A stretch of 64,000 nucleotides of DNA from positions 1 to 64,000 of the forward strand of contig JAFAAX010000155.1 in the NCBI GenBank assembly GCA_023426345.1. The letters are read 5' to 3'. The notes beneath the pieces were generated by a model, which was given only the letters and a program-made list of their open reading frames with translations, was not told the origin of the DNA and ran no database searches. The DNA comes from Actinomycetes bacterium. GTDB taxonomy: Bacteria; Actinomycetota; Actinomycetes; Actinomycetales; Actinomycetaceae. The translations under genes were made by a program, and so were the position numbers. This document shows, piece by piece, positions 25,247-33,621 of this stretch (its first letter is position 1; every line of letters begins with the position of its first letter).

Positions 25247-26275
25247 ATGAGCGATGAGCCGCGGCCTCTCGCCGTCGCGCTGATCGGCGTCGGTCGCATT
25301 GGCATCATGCATGCTCGCATCCTCGCCTCCCACCCCCTGGTCGGTCGGCTGATCCTTGCCGACGTCGATCTCCAGCGGGCCTCCGACGCAGCCGCCGAAC
25401 TGGGTTGCGAGTACGCCACCGTCACCGACGCGATGTCCCCCTCGAATCCTCTGGGCATCGAGTCCTTGATCATCGCAACCGGCACCGCGACACATGCGCG
25501 ACTCCTCGTCGACGCCACGGCCGTCGGTGTGCCGACCTACTGCGAGAAGCCGCTGGCGCTCACGCTCGAGGAGGCAGCGCACGCCCAAGAGGCGCTCAAC
25601 CGGGCGGGACTGCCGCACCAGATCGGATTCCAGCGCCGTTTCGACACGGGCTATACCCGTGCGAGGAACCTGCTCCAGTCCGACGAGCTCGGAGAGCTCC
25701 GCCGATTCCATGCACTGACCTGCGACTACGTCCCGCCTGCCGACGACTTCCTCCCCGGTTCCGGCGGCATCTTCCTCGACTGCAACGTGCATGATTTCGA
25801 CATCGTGCGTTGGGTGACGGGACGAGAGGTCGTGGAGGTGTACGCGACCGGTTCCGCGCGCGGTTCGGCGGCCTTCGCCCAGAACAACGACGTCTCCGAC
25901 GCCGTCGCGATCCTCACCCTCGACGACGGAACGATCGGGTCCGTCCATGCCTCGCGGAACAACGGCCAAGGCCACGAGGTCCGGCTGGACCTCTCGGGCA
26001 CCGCAGGGTCCGCGAACGTCGGTTTGGACAACAAGGTGCCATTCCGGTCAATGGAGGACGGCGTCTCGTTTCCTCCCGAGGAACCCTGGTATGACTTCAT
26101 TGAGCGTTTCCGTCCGTGCTATCAACGCGAACTGGACTACTTCCTGCGCAACACAGCGCGCGGAGGCCCGAGCGCCTGCACAGCAGACGACGCCGTCGAA
26201 GCCCTCCGTATCGCCCTGGCCTGCGTGAAGTCGCGGTCGGAGCACCGGCCGGTCAGGATCTCAGAGATCCGGTGA
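25247..26275 (+). CDS. Gfo/Idh/MocA oxidoreductase (inositol 2-dehydrogenase-like)
   Basis: 342 residues. The NAD-binding motif is LIGVGRIGIMHA, the catalytic EKP is in YCEKPLALT, and CNVHDFDIVRW is typical of Idh. It would oxidise myo-inositol, scyllo-inositol or a related cyclitol/sugar. It is one of three paralogues in the window (with 28133-29170 and 40869-41867). ATG at 25247 follows AAGGAGTCTC. A strong hairpin follows the stop. Confidence 0.88.
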   Translation: MSDEPRPLAVALIGVGRIGIMHARILASHPLVGRLILADVDLQRASDAAAELGCEYATVTDAMSPSNPLGIESLIIATGTATHARLLVDATAVGVPTYCEKPLALTLEEAAHAQEALNRAGLPHQIGFQRRFDTGYTRARNLLQSDELGELRRFHALTCDYVPPADDFLPGSGGIFLDCNVHDFDIVRWVTGREVVEVYATGSARGSAAFAQNNDVSDAVAILTLDDGTIGSVHASRNNGQGHEVRLDLSGTAGSANVGLDNKVPFRSMEDGVSFPPEEPWYDFIERFRPCYQRELDYFLRNTARGGPSACTADDAVEALRIALACVKSRSEHRPVRISEIR

Positions 26276-26277
26276 AA

Positions 26278-26315
26278 GACGGAGGGGGTCTGGTTCCTTC
26301 CAGACCCCCTCCGTC
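26278..26315. terminator. Bidirectional terminator between convergent genes
   Basis: A perfect 16-bp stem (GACGGAGGGGGTCTGG with its complement) and a 6-nt loop lie 3 bp after the dehydrogenase stop. It sits between that gene and the convergent isomerase gene. A TCATTCTTGT stretch follows on the plus strand. Confidence 0.85.
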
Positions 26316-26335
26316 GTCATTCTTGTGTTCCACGC

Positions 26336-27118
26336 TCAGGCGAAAGCAGTGCGAAAAGCCTCCAAAGCCGCCGCCGAGTCTCCTGAGGCCCAACCTTCAA
26401 GGCCGACCATCCCCGTGTATCCGATCTCGCGCAGCGCCCGAGCGATCGCGGGGTAGTACACCTCGCCCGTGCCCGGCTCATGACGCCCAGGCACATCCGC
26501 AACCTGGACCTCGCCGATCCAGCCGTCCGCCCGTCGGACCAACTCGACGAGGTTTCCCTCGTCCACCTGCGCGTGATACAGATCCAGCATCATCTTCACG
26601 TTCGGATGCCCGAGCTCAGAGACAATCGCCAGAGTGTCCTCCGCCCGATTGAGCGGCACTCCGGGATGGTCGACCTTGTGGTTGAGGTTCTCCAGGGTGA
26701 AAGTGACACCCGCGGCCGCACCAAGCTCGCCGAGCTGGGACAGCCCGTCCTTCACTGACTGGACCATCTGCGGGGTCGCGGGAGTGCTCGTGTCCTGGAA
26801 GTTCACCGCGTTGCCGTCGTCCAGCTCTCCCGAGTGGACGTTGAGCCGCTCCGCACCGAGGATCTTGGAGGCCTCGATGGCTTCCTTCGCGGTCCGCACG
26901 ACCTCCTTCGCACCCTCCGGACTCCAGAGATCACCGTGAATGTATCCCTGCATGGACGAGAACCTCGCACCGGTCGCGGCCAGCGCCTCGAGATCCTTGT
27001 CCCAGAATGTCCAGATGTCGACAGCGAATCCCAACTCGTCGATGCGCTTGACGCGGTCGACGAATGGAAGGTCCAGGAACACCATCTCGGCGCACACGGA
27101 CAGCTGGTAGTCGCTCAT
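26336..27118 (-). CDS. Hydroxypyruvate isomerase-like TIM barrel
   Basis: 260 residues of the xylose-isomerase-like superfamily (Hyi/OtnI-like). Metal ligands are suggested by TLENLNHKVDHPG, MMLDLYHAQ and QVADVPGRHEPG. Probably a sugar or keto-acid isomerase of the cyclitol pathway; the exact substrate is unknown. ATG at 27118 follows GAAGGAGGAG. It is the last gene of the importer-dehydrogenase-isomerase operon running from rbsB. Confidence 0.85.
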   Translation of the reverse strand: MSDYQLSVCAEMVFLDLPFVDRVKRIDELGFAVDIWTFWDKDLEALAATGARFSSMQGYIHGDLWSPEGAKEVVRTAKEAIEASKILGAERLNVHSGELDDGNAVNFQDTSTPATPQMVQSVKDGLSQLGELGAAAGVTFTLENLNHKVDHPGVPLNRAEDTLAIVSELGHPNVKMMLDLYHAQVDEGNLVELVRRADGWIGEVQVADVPGRHEPGTGEVYYPAIARALREIGYTGMVGLEGWASGDSAAALEAFRTAFA

Positions 27119-27165
27119 TGCTCTCCTCCTTCATGACGGGGTGACGCGCACGGTCCCCGCACTGT

Positions 27166-28131
27166 TCAGATGTTGGCCGGTCGCCAGCTGGGTGGTCCTT
27201 CGGGAAGGACACCACGGATCATCGCGACGCTCTGGGCCACGCCCTCAAGCGCGTCGATGACCACGTCCTCGTGCTCGATGCTCAGCACCCCGTCGTATCC
27301 GGCCATCCGCAGGTCCGAGAGGAACTGGCCCCAGAACTGCTGGCCTCCCGGATATCCGCGTCCCAGCGTGACATAGTTCCACGGTCTCTCCGCGGCCCGT
27401 TCGGGCGGCTGGGTCCCGAGGATGCCGTCCACCTTCACGACCTCCGGCTGGAATCGAACGTCCTTGAGATGCACGTGGTGGATCACTCCGGTGAGCGCAC
27501 GCGCCAGGCTGCGTGGATCGACACCCATCCACATCGGGTGGGAGGGGTCCAGGTTGGCGCCGACGGTCTTCCCCACGGCCTCCCTCAGCCGGAAGAGGGT
27601 CGCGGCGTTGTACACCAGTTGATGGCCATGCATCTCGACGGCGAATCGGACACCGTGATTCCGTCCGAAGGCCGCGAGGTCGCGCCAATAGGGAAGGGCG
27701 ACGTCATTCCACTGGTACTTCAGAATCTCCTGGGTCTCGGGCGGCCACGACGTGGTCACCCAGCTCGTGGCCCGATCCCCGGGCGCTCCGGCGGGCAACC
27801 CGGACATGACGACCACCGTGTCGATCCCGAGAAGACCCGCGAGCTCAACGGTCCGACGGACCACAGTGTTCATCTGGGCGCCCACGACGGGATGAAGGGG
27901 GTTGCCATTCGCGTTCAGGGCATCGATTCGCAGGCCCCGCTCCCTCAACTGCCCGAGGAACCTGTCGCGATGGCGCTCGTCGTCCAGCATGCGATCGAGG
28001 TCGAAGTGAGGCGACTCGGACCACCCTCCCGTTGCGAACTCGAGATCCTCGACCCCCAGGGAGGCGATCGCGTCGAGCATCTCCGGCAACGGAAGATGCC
28101 CCAGCGAGTCCGTCAACACACCGATCCGCAT
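27166..28131 (-). CDS. Sugar phosphate isomerase/epimerase (IolE-like TIM barrel)
   Basis: 321 residues, xylose-isomerase-like fold. FAVEMHGHQLVYN and ANLDPSHPMWMG hold probable metal ligands, with HHVHLKDVR and LSIEHEDV near the end. It is directly coupled to the upstream dehydrogenase (1 bp apart). The pairing of an Idh with such a barrel suggests 3-keto-sugar or inosose processing. Confidence 0.85.
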   Translation of the reverse strand: MRIGVLTDSLGHLPLPEMLDAIASLGVEDLEFATGGWSESPHFDLDRMLDDERHRDRFLGQLRERGLRIDALNANGNPLHPVVGAQMNTVVRRTVELAGLLGIDTVVVMSGLPAGAPGDRATSWVTTSWPPETQEILKYQWNDVALPYWRDLAAFGRNHGVRFAVEMHGHQLVYNAATLFRLREAVGKTVGANLDPSHPMWMGVDPRSLARALTGVIHHVHLKDVRFQPEVVKVDGILGTQPPERAAERPWNYVTLGRGYPGGQQFWGQFLSDLRMAGYDGVLSIEHEDVVIDALEGVAQSVAMIRGVLPEGPPSWRPANI

Positions 28132-28132
28132 C

Positions 28133-29170
28133 TCAGTCCTCCTCGCCCTCGACGGCAGCGAGTCGGACCCAACCGCCGCGTTTCATCGACTCGACCACGG
28201 CCTCCGCGATCACCGTCGTCTGATAGGCCTCCTGCACGGTGGCGGCTCCGTCGGGCAACGCTCCGACCAGCGATGCGCGGACCCACGCGCTCAACTCCAG
28301 CCGGTAAGCCTCCTCGAAGCGCGGGCGCCAGTCCCTCGGGTACGCGGTCGAGCGGCTCAACTCCGAACTCACCACCAGAGGCAGACGGCCGACGAGCCCC
28401 GGCGGCGCGGGCAACTCGATCGACGCCCGCTCGCACACCAACTCGCAGCGCACGTCATATCCGTATTGCGCGTGCATCTGGAGCTCGATGGTGTGCAGGA
28501 CATCGTCGGAATCCCTCAGCAGCACCAGTTGGGGATCATGGCGTTCGGAGATTAATGAACTCGCCCGGCCCGCCGTCCACATCACCTCGACGATCCGGCT
28601 TCCCGTCAGCCATCGGACGATGTCGATCTCATGGACGGCCGAGTTCATGATGGTCGCCGAGCTGTCGTCGCCCGGGTAGGCCTCGACATTGCGGTGCACG
28701 GAATGCGTCATCAGCACAGCGCCATCGGCCCCGGACTGCAGCCGCTCCTTCATCGCCGCATATCCCGGATCGAAGCGCCGCATGAATCCGACGGTGGCAA
28801 GCGCTCCCGGATTCCTCCTCACCGCATCGACAACGTCGGATGCCTCAGCCGCTGTGGGAGCCAGCGGCTTCTCACACAAGACGGGAAGCCCCCGCTCGAT
28901 GCAGGAGATCGCCGTGCCGGCATGGAAGCGATCAGGCGAGGCGATGATGACCGCGTCGACCTCCCCCGACTCGATCAAGTCGATACCGTCGTGATAGACC
29001 AGCGGTACGTCCAACTCCGCGGCAAGGGCACGGGTGCCCTCGTCGTTCACATCGGCCACGGCCACGAGTCGAGCGCCAGATACTTGAGTGGACAACAGGC
29101 GCGCGTGATCGCGACCCATCACCCCGGTTCCAATGATGCCGACCCGCAGTGCCTCTGTCGCCATGGGCAT
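28133..29170 (-). CDS. Gfo/Idh/MocA oxidoreductase
   Basis: 345 residues. GIIGTGVMGRDHARLL binds NAD, LCEKPLAP gives the catalytic Lys, and NSAVHEIDIVRWL is the Idh-type motif. ATG at 29170 is preferred over ATG at 29164 because GGAAAGGA is 6 nt upstream. It sits 44 bp after the permease gene in the same operon. Probably inositol or related polyol 2-dehydrogenase. Confidence 0.88.
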   Translation of the reverse strand: MPMATEALRVGIIGTGVMGRDHARLLSTQVSGARLVAVADVNDEGTRALAAELDVPLVYHDGIDLIESGEVDAVIIASPDRFHAGTAISCIERGLPVLCEKPLAPTAAEASDVVDAVRRNPGALATVGFMRRFDPGYAAMKERLQSGADGAVLMTHSVHRNVEAYPGDDSSATIMNSAVHEIDIVRWLTGSRIVEVMWTAGRASSLISERHDPQLVLLRDSDDVLHTIELQMHAQYGYDVRCELVCERASIELPAPPGLVGRLPLVVSSELSRSTAYPRDWRPRFEEAYRLELSAWVRASLVGALPDGAATVQEAYQTTVIAEAVVESMKRGGWVRLAAVEGEED

Positions 29171-29214
29171 GCGCGATCCTTTCCGTCGGTGAGCATGGGA
29201 GAAGAGGGAAGCGA

Positions 29215-30219
29215 TCAGGCCGCCGCGAGCCGGCGGCGGCGCTCCTCGGACATCGTGCGACGGACGTCGATGAACACCGCCACGATGATGACCGCGCCGA
29301 TCACCATGAACTGGATGTCGGACTGGGCATTGAGGAGCGTCAACCCGTTGCGGATGACGGCGATGATCAAGCAGCCGATCAACGTGCCGGACATCGTCCC
29401 CTTGCCGCCGGTGAAGGAGGCGCCGCCGATGATGCAGGCGGCGATCGCATCCGTCTCGTAGTTTCCGGTCATTCCCGCAGAGGGATTGGCCACTCCCGAC
29501 CGGCCGACGATCACGATTCCCGCGATGGCGGAGAGGAACCCCGTGAGACCGTAGACGAACATCAGCACGCGATCGGTGTTGATGCCGGACAACCGCGTTG
29601 CCTCCGGATTGCCGCCGACTGAGTAGATCATCCGGCCGAGGGATGTCCGCGTGAGCAGCACGTGCATGACGACGAACGTGATGAGGAGCATCAGGAACGA
29701 TCCCGGAATGCCATTGAAACCCCCTGTGCGGAGGAAATCGGCAGAACCGAGCCACGTGACGGCCTTGGGGAACCCCGAGATCGTCCGTGTGCTCACGACG
29801 AACAGGGCCAGTCCTGCGAGCACGAACTTCATGCCCAGCGTGGAGACGAAAGGATGCGGCAGCTTCAACTTCGTCAACAGCACGCCGTTGAGCAACCCGA
29901 CAGCGGTGCCGGCGATGAGCGCTGCGAGGAGGAGGAGAACCGGATTCGTCAGCGAGAACGAGCTCATCAACATGGCCATGATGCAGGCGCTGAAGATGGC
30001 GTTGGCGCCCACCGAGAGATCGATGCCGGCGGTGATCAGGACGATGAGCATGCCTGCCGACAAGAACCCGTTGACGGCGGTCTGCCGCAAGATGTTCATG
30101 GCGTTGTTCATCGTCCGGAATTCCGGACTGATCACACTCATGACGATCAATAGGATCGCGAGCGCCAACAGAGGCGCCAGCGCTCGGAAGATCGCGCGCA
30201 CATTGATACCCTTGTTCAT
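29215..30219 (-). CDS. Sugar ABC transporter permease, RbsC type
   Basis: 334 residues with about 8-10 membrane segments. The family motif is GIDLSVGANAIFSACI, and GASFTGGKGTMSGTLIG lies near the end. ATG at 30219 overlaps the ATPase stop by 4 bp; the upstream extension is not part of the gene. It forms the channel of the RbsABC-like importer. Context with two Idh-type enzymes suggests an inositol or cyclitol substrate. Confidence 0.94.
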   Translation of the reverse strand: MNKGINVRAIFRALAPLLALAILLIVMSVISPEFRTMNNAMNILRQTAVNGFLSAGMLIVLITAGIDLSVGANAIFSACIMAMLMSSFSLTNPVLLLLAALIAGTAVGLLNGVLLTKLKLPHPFVSTLGMKFVLAGLALFVVSTRTISGFPKAVTWLGSADFLRTGGFNGIPGSFLMLLITFVVMHVLLTRTSLGRMIYSVGGNPEATRLSGINTDRVLMFVYGLTGFLSAIAGIVIVGRSGVANPSAGMTGNYETDAIAACIIGGASFTGGKGTMSGTLIGCLIIAVIRNGLTLLNAQSDIQFMVIGAVIIVAVFIDVRRTMSEERRRRLAAA

Positions 30220-31718
30220 CGTTCTTTCCGTTCTCCCCATGCCGCCTTCATAATGTGGTCCTCGTCGAAATCCGGTTCGCCGCGATTGAACTCGCCCATC
30301 ACCTCGCCACCCCGCATGACCACGACGCGGTCGCTCATCCCGAGGACCTCCGGCAGTTCGGAGGACACCATGATGATGCACTTCCCCTCGGCGGCGAGCT
30401 GGTTCATGACGTGGTAGACCTCGACCTTGGCGCCGACGTCGATTCCCCGCGTGGGTTCATCGAAGAGGTAGATCTCCGCCTCGGTGTTGATCCACTTTCC
30501 GATGACGACCTTCTGCTGGTTTCCGCCACTGAGTTTGCTGACAAGATTCTCGGAGTCGGGCGTCTTGATCCGCATCGACGCGATGCTCTCGTCCGTGGTC
30601 TTCTTGACCTTGGACCGATCGAGGAACAGCCCCGATGTCACCTTGTCCAGTGAGGAGAGGATCAGGTTCGTGGAGACCGATTGATTGAGGACCAGTCCCT
30701 GTCCCTTGCGGTCCTCCGTGAGGAACGCGATTCCCTTGTTCACAGCGTCTTGCGGCGAGAGGATCCGCACGCTCTTCCCGTTGAGTCGGATCTGGCCGCT
30801 GTCGATCGGCAGATCGCCGAAGATCGCGCGCATCGTCTCGGTGCGACCGGCGCCGACCAAGCCCGCGAAGCCGAGAATCTCTCCGTACCGAGCGCGGAAG
30901 CTCACATGCTTGATCGTGCCGACCGAGGTGACATCATCAAGCTCGAGAGCCACTTCGCCCGGCGATGTCTCCGTCTTCGGGAACTGGTTGTCGACACTGC
31001 GTCCGACCATCGCCCGGATGAGGCTCTCATGGTCGACATCGCTGGTGGGCTTGGTGAAGATGTGCTCGCCGTCGCGCATCACAGTGACGCTGTCGCACAG
31101 GATGAAGAGCTCCTCCAGCTTGTGCGAGACGAAGAGGATCGACACCCCCCCTGCCTTGAGGTCTCGGACGACGCGGATCAGTTGTTCGACCTCGCTCTCC
31201 CCAAGGCTGGAGGTCGGCTCGTCCATGATGATGAGCTTGGCGTTGCGAAGCAGTGCCTTGGCGATCTCGACCATCTGGAGGACGCCCATGCCGAAACGAT
31301 CGGCGCTCTTTGTCACATCGACATCGATGCCGAGCGACTCCAGGAGTTCGGTCGCCTTCGCGTTCATCGCCTTGTAGTCCAGCAGGCCGCCCTTCCCGGT
31401 GACGTACTGGTTCATGAAGATGTTATCCGTGAGGGACAGCTGTGGAACGATGTTGAGCTCTTGGTAGACGCAGGCAATACCGGCCTTCTGGGCCTGCTCG
31501 GGAGAGGAGAAACTCTGCGGTTGTCCATCGACGAAGATCTCACCCTCTTCGGGAATGTACACACCCGTGAGGACCTTGATCAACGAGGACTTCCCCGCTC
31601 CGTTCTCACCGATCAGGCCGCGAACCTCGCCCTTCTCGATCGCTATTCCCATGTCTCTCAGGGCGACAACGCCTGGGAACTTCTTCGTCACATGACGCAA
31701 CTCGACGATTGCCGTCAT
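30216..31718 (-). CDS. Sugar ABC transporter ATP-binding protein, RbsA type (duplicated ATPase)
   Basis: 500 residues with two ATPase halves. Walker A in the first is GENGAGKSSL, and the second half has the degenerate FAGLVGAGRTETM. Signature motifs are seen at MGVLQMVEIAKAL and LSGGNQQKVVIGKW. Walker B motifs are LIIMDEPTSSL and IYLFDEPTRGIDVG. This is the energising subunit of the CUT2 importer. A hairpin separates it from the binding-protein gene. Confidence 0.95.
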   Translation of the reverse strand: MTAIVELRHVTKKFPGVVALRDMGIAIEKGEVRGLIGENGAGKSSLIKVLTGVYIPEEGEIFVDGQPQSFSSPEQAQKAGIACVYQELNIVPQLSLTDNIFMNQYVTGKGGLLDYKAMNAKATELLESLGIDVDVTKSADRFGMGVLQMVEIAKALLRNAKLIIMDEPTSSLGESEVEQLIRVVRDLKAGGVSILFVSHKLEELFILCDSVTVMRDGEHIFTKPTSDVDHESLIRAMVGRSVDNQFPKTETSPGEVALELDDVTSVGTIKHVSFRARYGEILGFAGLVGAGRTETMRAIFGDLPIDSGQIRLNGKSVRILSPQDAVNKGIAFLTEDRKGQGLVLNQSVSTNLILSSLDKVTSGLFLDRSKVKKTTDESIASMRIKTPDSENLVSKLSGGNQQKVVIGKWINTEAEIYLFDEPTRGIDVGAKVEVYHVMNQLAAEGKCIIMVSSELPEVLGMSDRVVVMRGGEVMGEFNRGEPDFDEDHIMKAAWGERKER

Positions 31719-31792
31719 TTCTCATCCTGTCTGGTCAAAGAAAGCCGCCGCGGCCATCTCATTTCAGAATGCCGCCCGACAGTCAACGATGT

Positions 31793-31836
31793 CGGGGTCT
31801 CCGCGGATGACGGAATGTCTCTCCGCGGAGACCCCG
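31793..31836 (-). terminator. Hairpin between binding-protein and ATPase genes
   Basis: A perfect 15-bp stem (CGGGGTCTCCGCGGA with its complement) and a 14-nt loop lie in the 156-bp gap. Such intercistronic hairpins usually lower expression of the ATPase and permease relative to the abundant binding protein, by partial termination or mRNA protection. Confidence 0.7.
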
Positions 31837-31874
31837 GCTTACGGCTCGACGCGCGACGGCGCGAGCCAGCTCGT

Positions 31875-32852
31875 TCAGGATCCCGCCAGCTGCTTCTCCA
31901 GCTTCGCGAGGTACTCCTCGGCGTTGTCCTTGGTGACGACGGTCGAGCCGGTGTCGATGAAGGAGTCGACCTGCTCACCCTTCGCGGCCTTCACCGCGGC
32001 CTCAACGGCCTTGTAGCCCATGCCGTAGGGGTCCTGAGCCACCGTCGCAGTCACAGTCCCATCAATGACGTTCTGCACGCCCGCCTTGATGCCGTCGAAG
32101 CCGACGATGGTGAGCTGCTTACCCGCCGCCTGGGCGGAACGCGCGGCGCCAGCGGCCATGTCGTCATTGTTGGTCACGACGACGGAGACATCGGGATTGC
32201 TGGTCAGCACGTTCTCCATGACGCTGGCCGCCTTGTCGCCGAGGCCCTCTGCGTACTGCTTGACGGTGACCTGGACGCCACCCGACTCCAGGCCCTCGGT
32301 GAACCCCTTCTCCCGCTCATCGCTGGTGGTGTTGCCCTGCACGCCGCCGATCCACACGGCGGTGGCTCCCGAACCGGCGATCTTGGCCGCGTACTCGCCG
32401 CCGCTCTTCGCCGCCGCCTCGTTGCCGGTGCCGACGTAGCTGACCTTCTTGTCGTACGGGGCATCGGTATCGACGAAGACCACCGGCTTGTTGGTATCGC
32501 CCAGCACCGAAACGACGGAATCGGGCTGCAACGGTGCGACCGCGACCGCCTGAATGCTGTCGTCGGCAAGCATGGTCTCGAGCATGCTGTTCCACTCGTC
32601 GTACCCCGTCTCCGACGCGGCGCCCTGCAGCTGAACCGTCACGCCGAGGTCCTTCTCCGCAGCCTTCACACCAGAGGCGACATACTGCCAGTACTCGCTG
32701 GACAGCGTCTTCAAGAGCACTCCGACTTTGACGGTGCCGTCCGACGAACCACCGCCCGACGAACCACTCGAAGTCGCATCACCGGAACTCGTACTGCACG
32801 CGGACAACGTCAACGCGAGGGCAGCGCACGCCGCCACGAGGGCCTTCTTCAT
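31875..32852 (-). CDS. Sugar ABC transporter substrate-binding lipoprotein, RbsB type
   Basis: 325 residues. Lipoprotein signal peptide with lipobox ALTLSACS (Cys about residue 19), then a Ser/Gly linker and a periplasmic-binding fold of the ribose/inositol type. ATG at 32852 follows TTGGAGGAATC. It is the first gene of the importer operon, under a TTGACA promoter. The ligand is probably inositol or a related sugar, inferred from the downstream dehydrogenases. Confidence 0.94.
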   Translation of the reverse strand: MKKALVAACAALALTLSACSTSSGDATSSGSSGGGSSDGTVKVGVLLKTLSSEYWQYVASGVKAAEKDLGVTVQLQGAASETGYDEWNSMLETMLADDSIQAVAVAPLQPDSVVSVLGDTNKPVVFVDTDAPYDKKVSYVGTGNEAAAKSGGEYAAKIAGSGATAVWIGGVQGNTTSDEREKGFTEGLESGGVQVTVKQYAEGLGDKAASVMENVLTSNPDVSVVVTNNDDMAAGAARSAQAAGKQLTIVGFDGIKAGVQNVIDGTVTATVAQDPYGMGYKAVEAAVKAAKGEQVDSFIDTGSTVVTKDNAEEYLAKLEKQLAGS

Positions 32853-32925
32853 TGATTCCTCCAAGGTCTTTGCGGGGACGACCATCCGTCAACCGCGACG
32901 AACAAACCGGTCCTTCAGAGAGGAA

Positions 32926-32954
32926 GGCTAACGAAACTTCATTTGTCTTGTCAA
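32926..32954 (-). promoter_or_regulatory. Promoter of the importer operon
   Basis: On the minus strand, TTGACA (32954-32949) and TTAGCC (32931-32926) are 17 bp apart. An ATTTGTCTTG segment overlaps the -35 box and may be a divergent form of the TTTGT operator. Confidence 0.6.
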
Positions 32955-33055
32955 TAGCTTCGCGCACCTAGACATGGACATGTTGACCAAGCCGCTCCGA
33001 GACACGACAGACCGCCGTTCGCTCAACGACGTTCAACCTGCGTCAATGATCAATA

Positions 33056-33604
33056 CTATCGGCCCTCCGGACGCGGCTCGCTCTGAGTTGTGTCCGCGAC
33101 GCAGGAGGCGAAGGCGTGGGCGCAGGCCTCCAGGACACCGCGAGGGCGTCTGCGAACGGGGAACAGCCCCAGGATCCGTCCCGGGGGGATGGCCACGCTG
33201 GCCCATGGCGCCAGGCGCCCGGTGCAGTCCAGGTGGTGGAAGAGCTCATGGGCGAGGGCGATCTCCCGGGCCTCCTCGACCGCGATGCCCATCGACTCGT
33301 GCCACTGGCGCAACGCACCGCCATGCAGGATGATCAGCGCGCGCCGGGAATCGTACTCGCTGACGAATCCGCCCCACTCCGCCAGGGCACGCTCGTCCTC
33401 CTCGACGCTGGCGCCGGCCGCTGCGATGGCCGGCGCCATCCCCGAACCGCCCGGCGGCGCCCAGCGCGCGCCCTGCTCCCGCCCGAACGCCCACGCGGCC
33501 TGAAGGAGCGCGACTCGGTCCTCCGGCGCCATCCCGCGGCATACGGGGTCGCGGTCGATCTCACGACGCGCCAATTCCGGAGTCGGATCGGGGAAGTCGA
33601 GCAC
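33056..33604 (-). CDS. HExxH-motif putative metalloprotein
   Basis: 182 residues from GTG at 33604. The segment IALAHELFHHLDC has a classical zinc-metallopeptidase HExxH motif. The rest is Ala/Arg-rich and not recognised. It lies 17 bp after the HyuA-like gene and ends the LacI-controlled group. It could be a peptidase-like partner of the hydrolase, but the function is unknown. Confidence 0.7.
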   Translation of the reverse strand: MLDFPDPTPELARREIDRDPVCRGMAPEDRVALLQAAWAFGREQGARWAPPGGSGMAPAIAAAGASVEEDERALAEWGGFVSEYDSRRALIILHGGALRQWHESMGIAVEEAREIALAHELFHHLDCTGRLAPWASVAIPPGRILGLFPVRRRPRGVLEACAHAFASCVADTTQSEPRPEGR

Positions 33605-33621
33605 GTTATCCGCCCCTCTCC

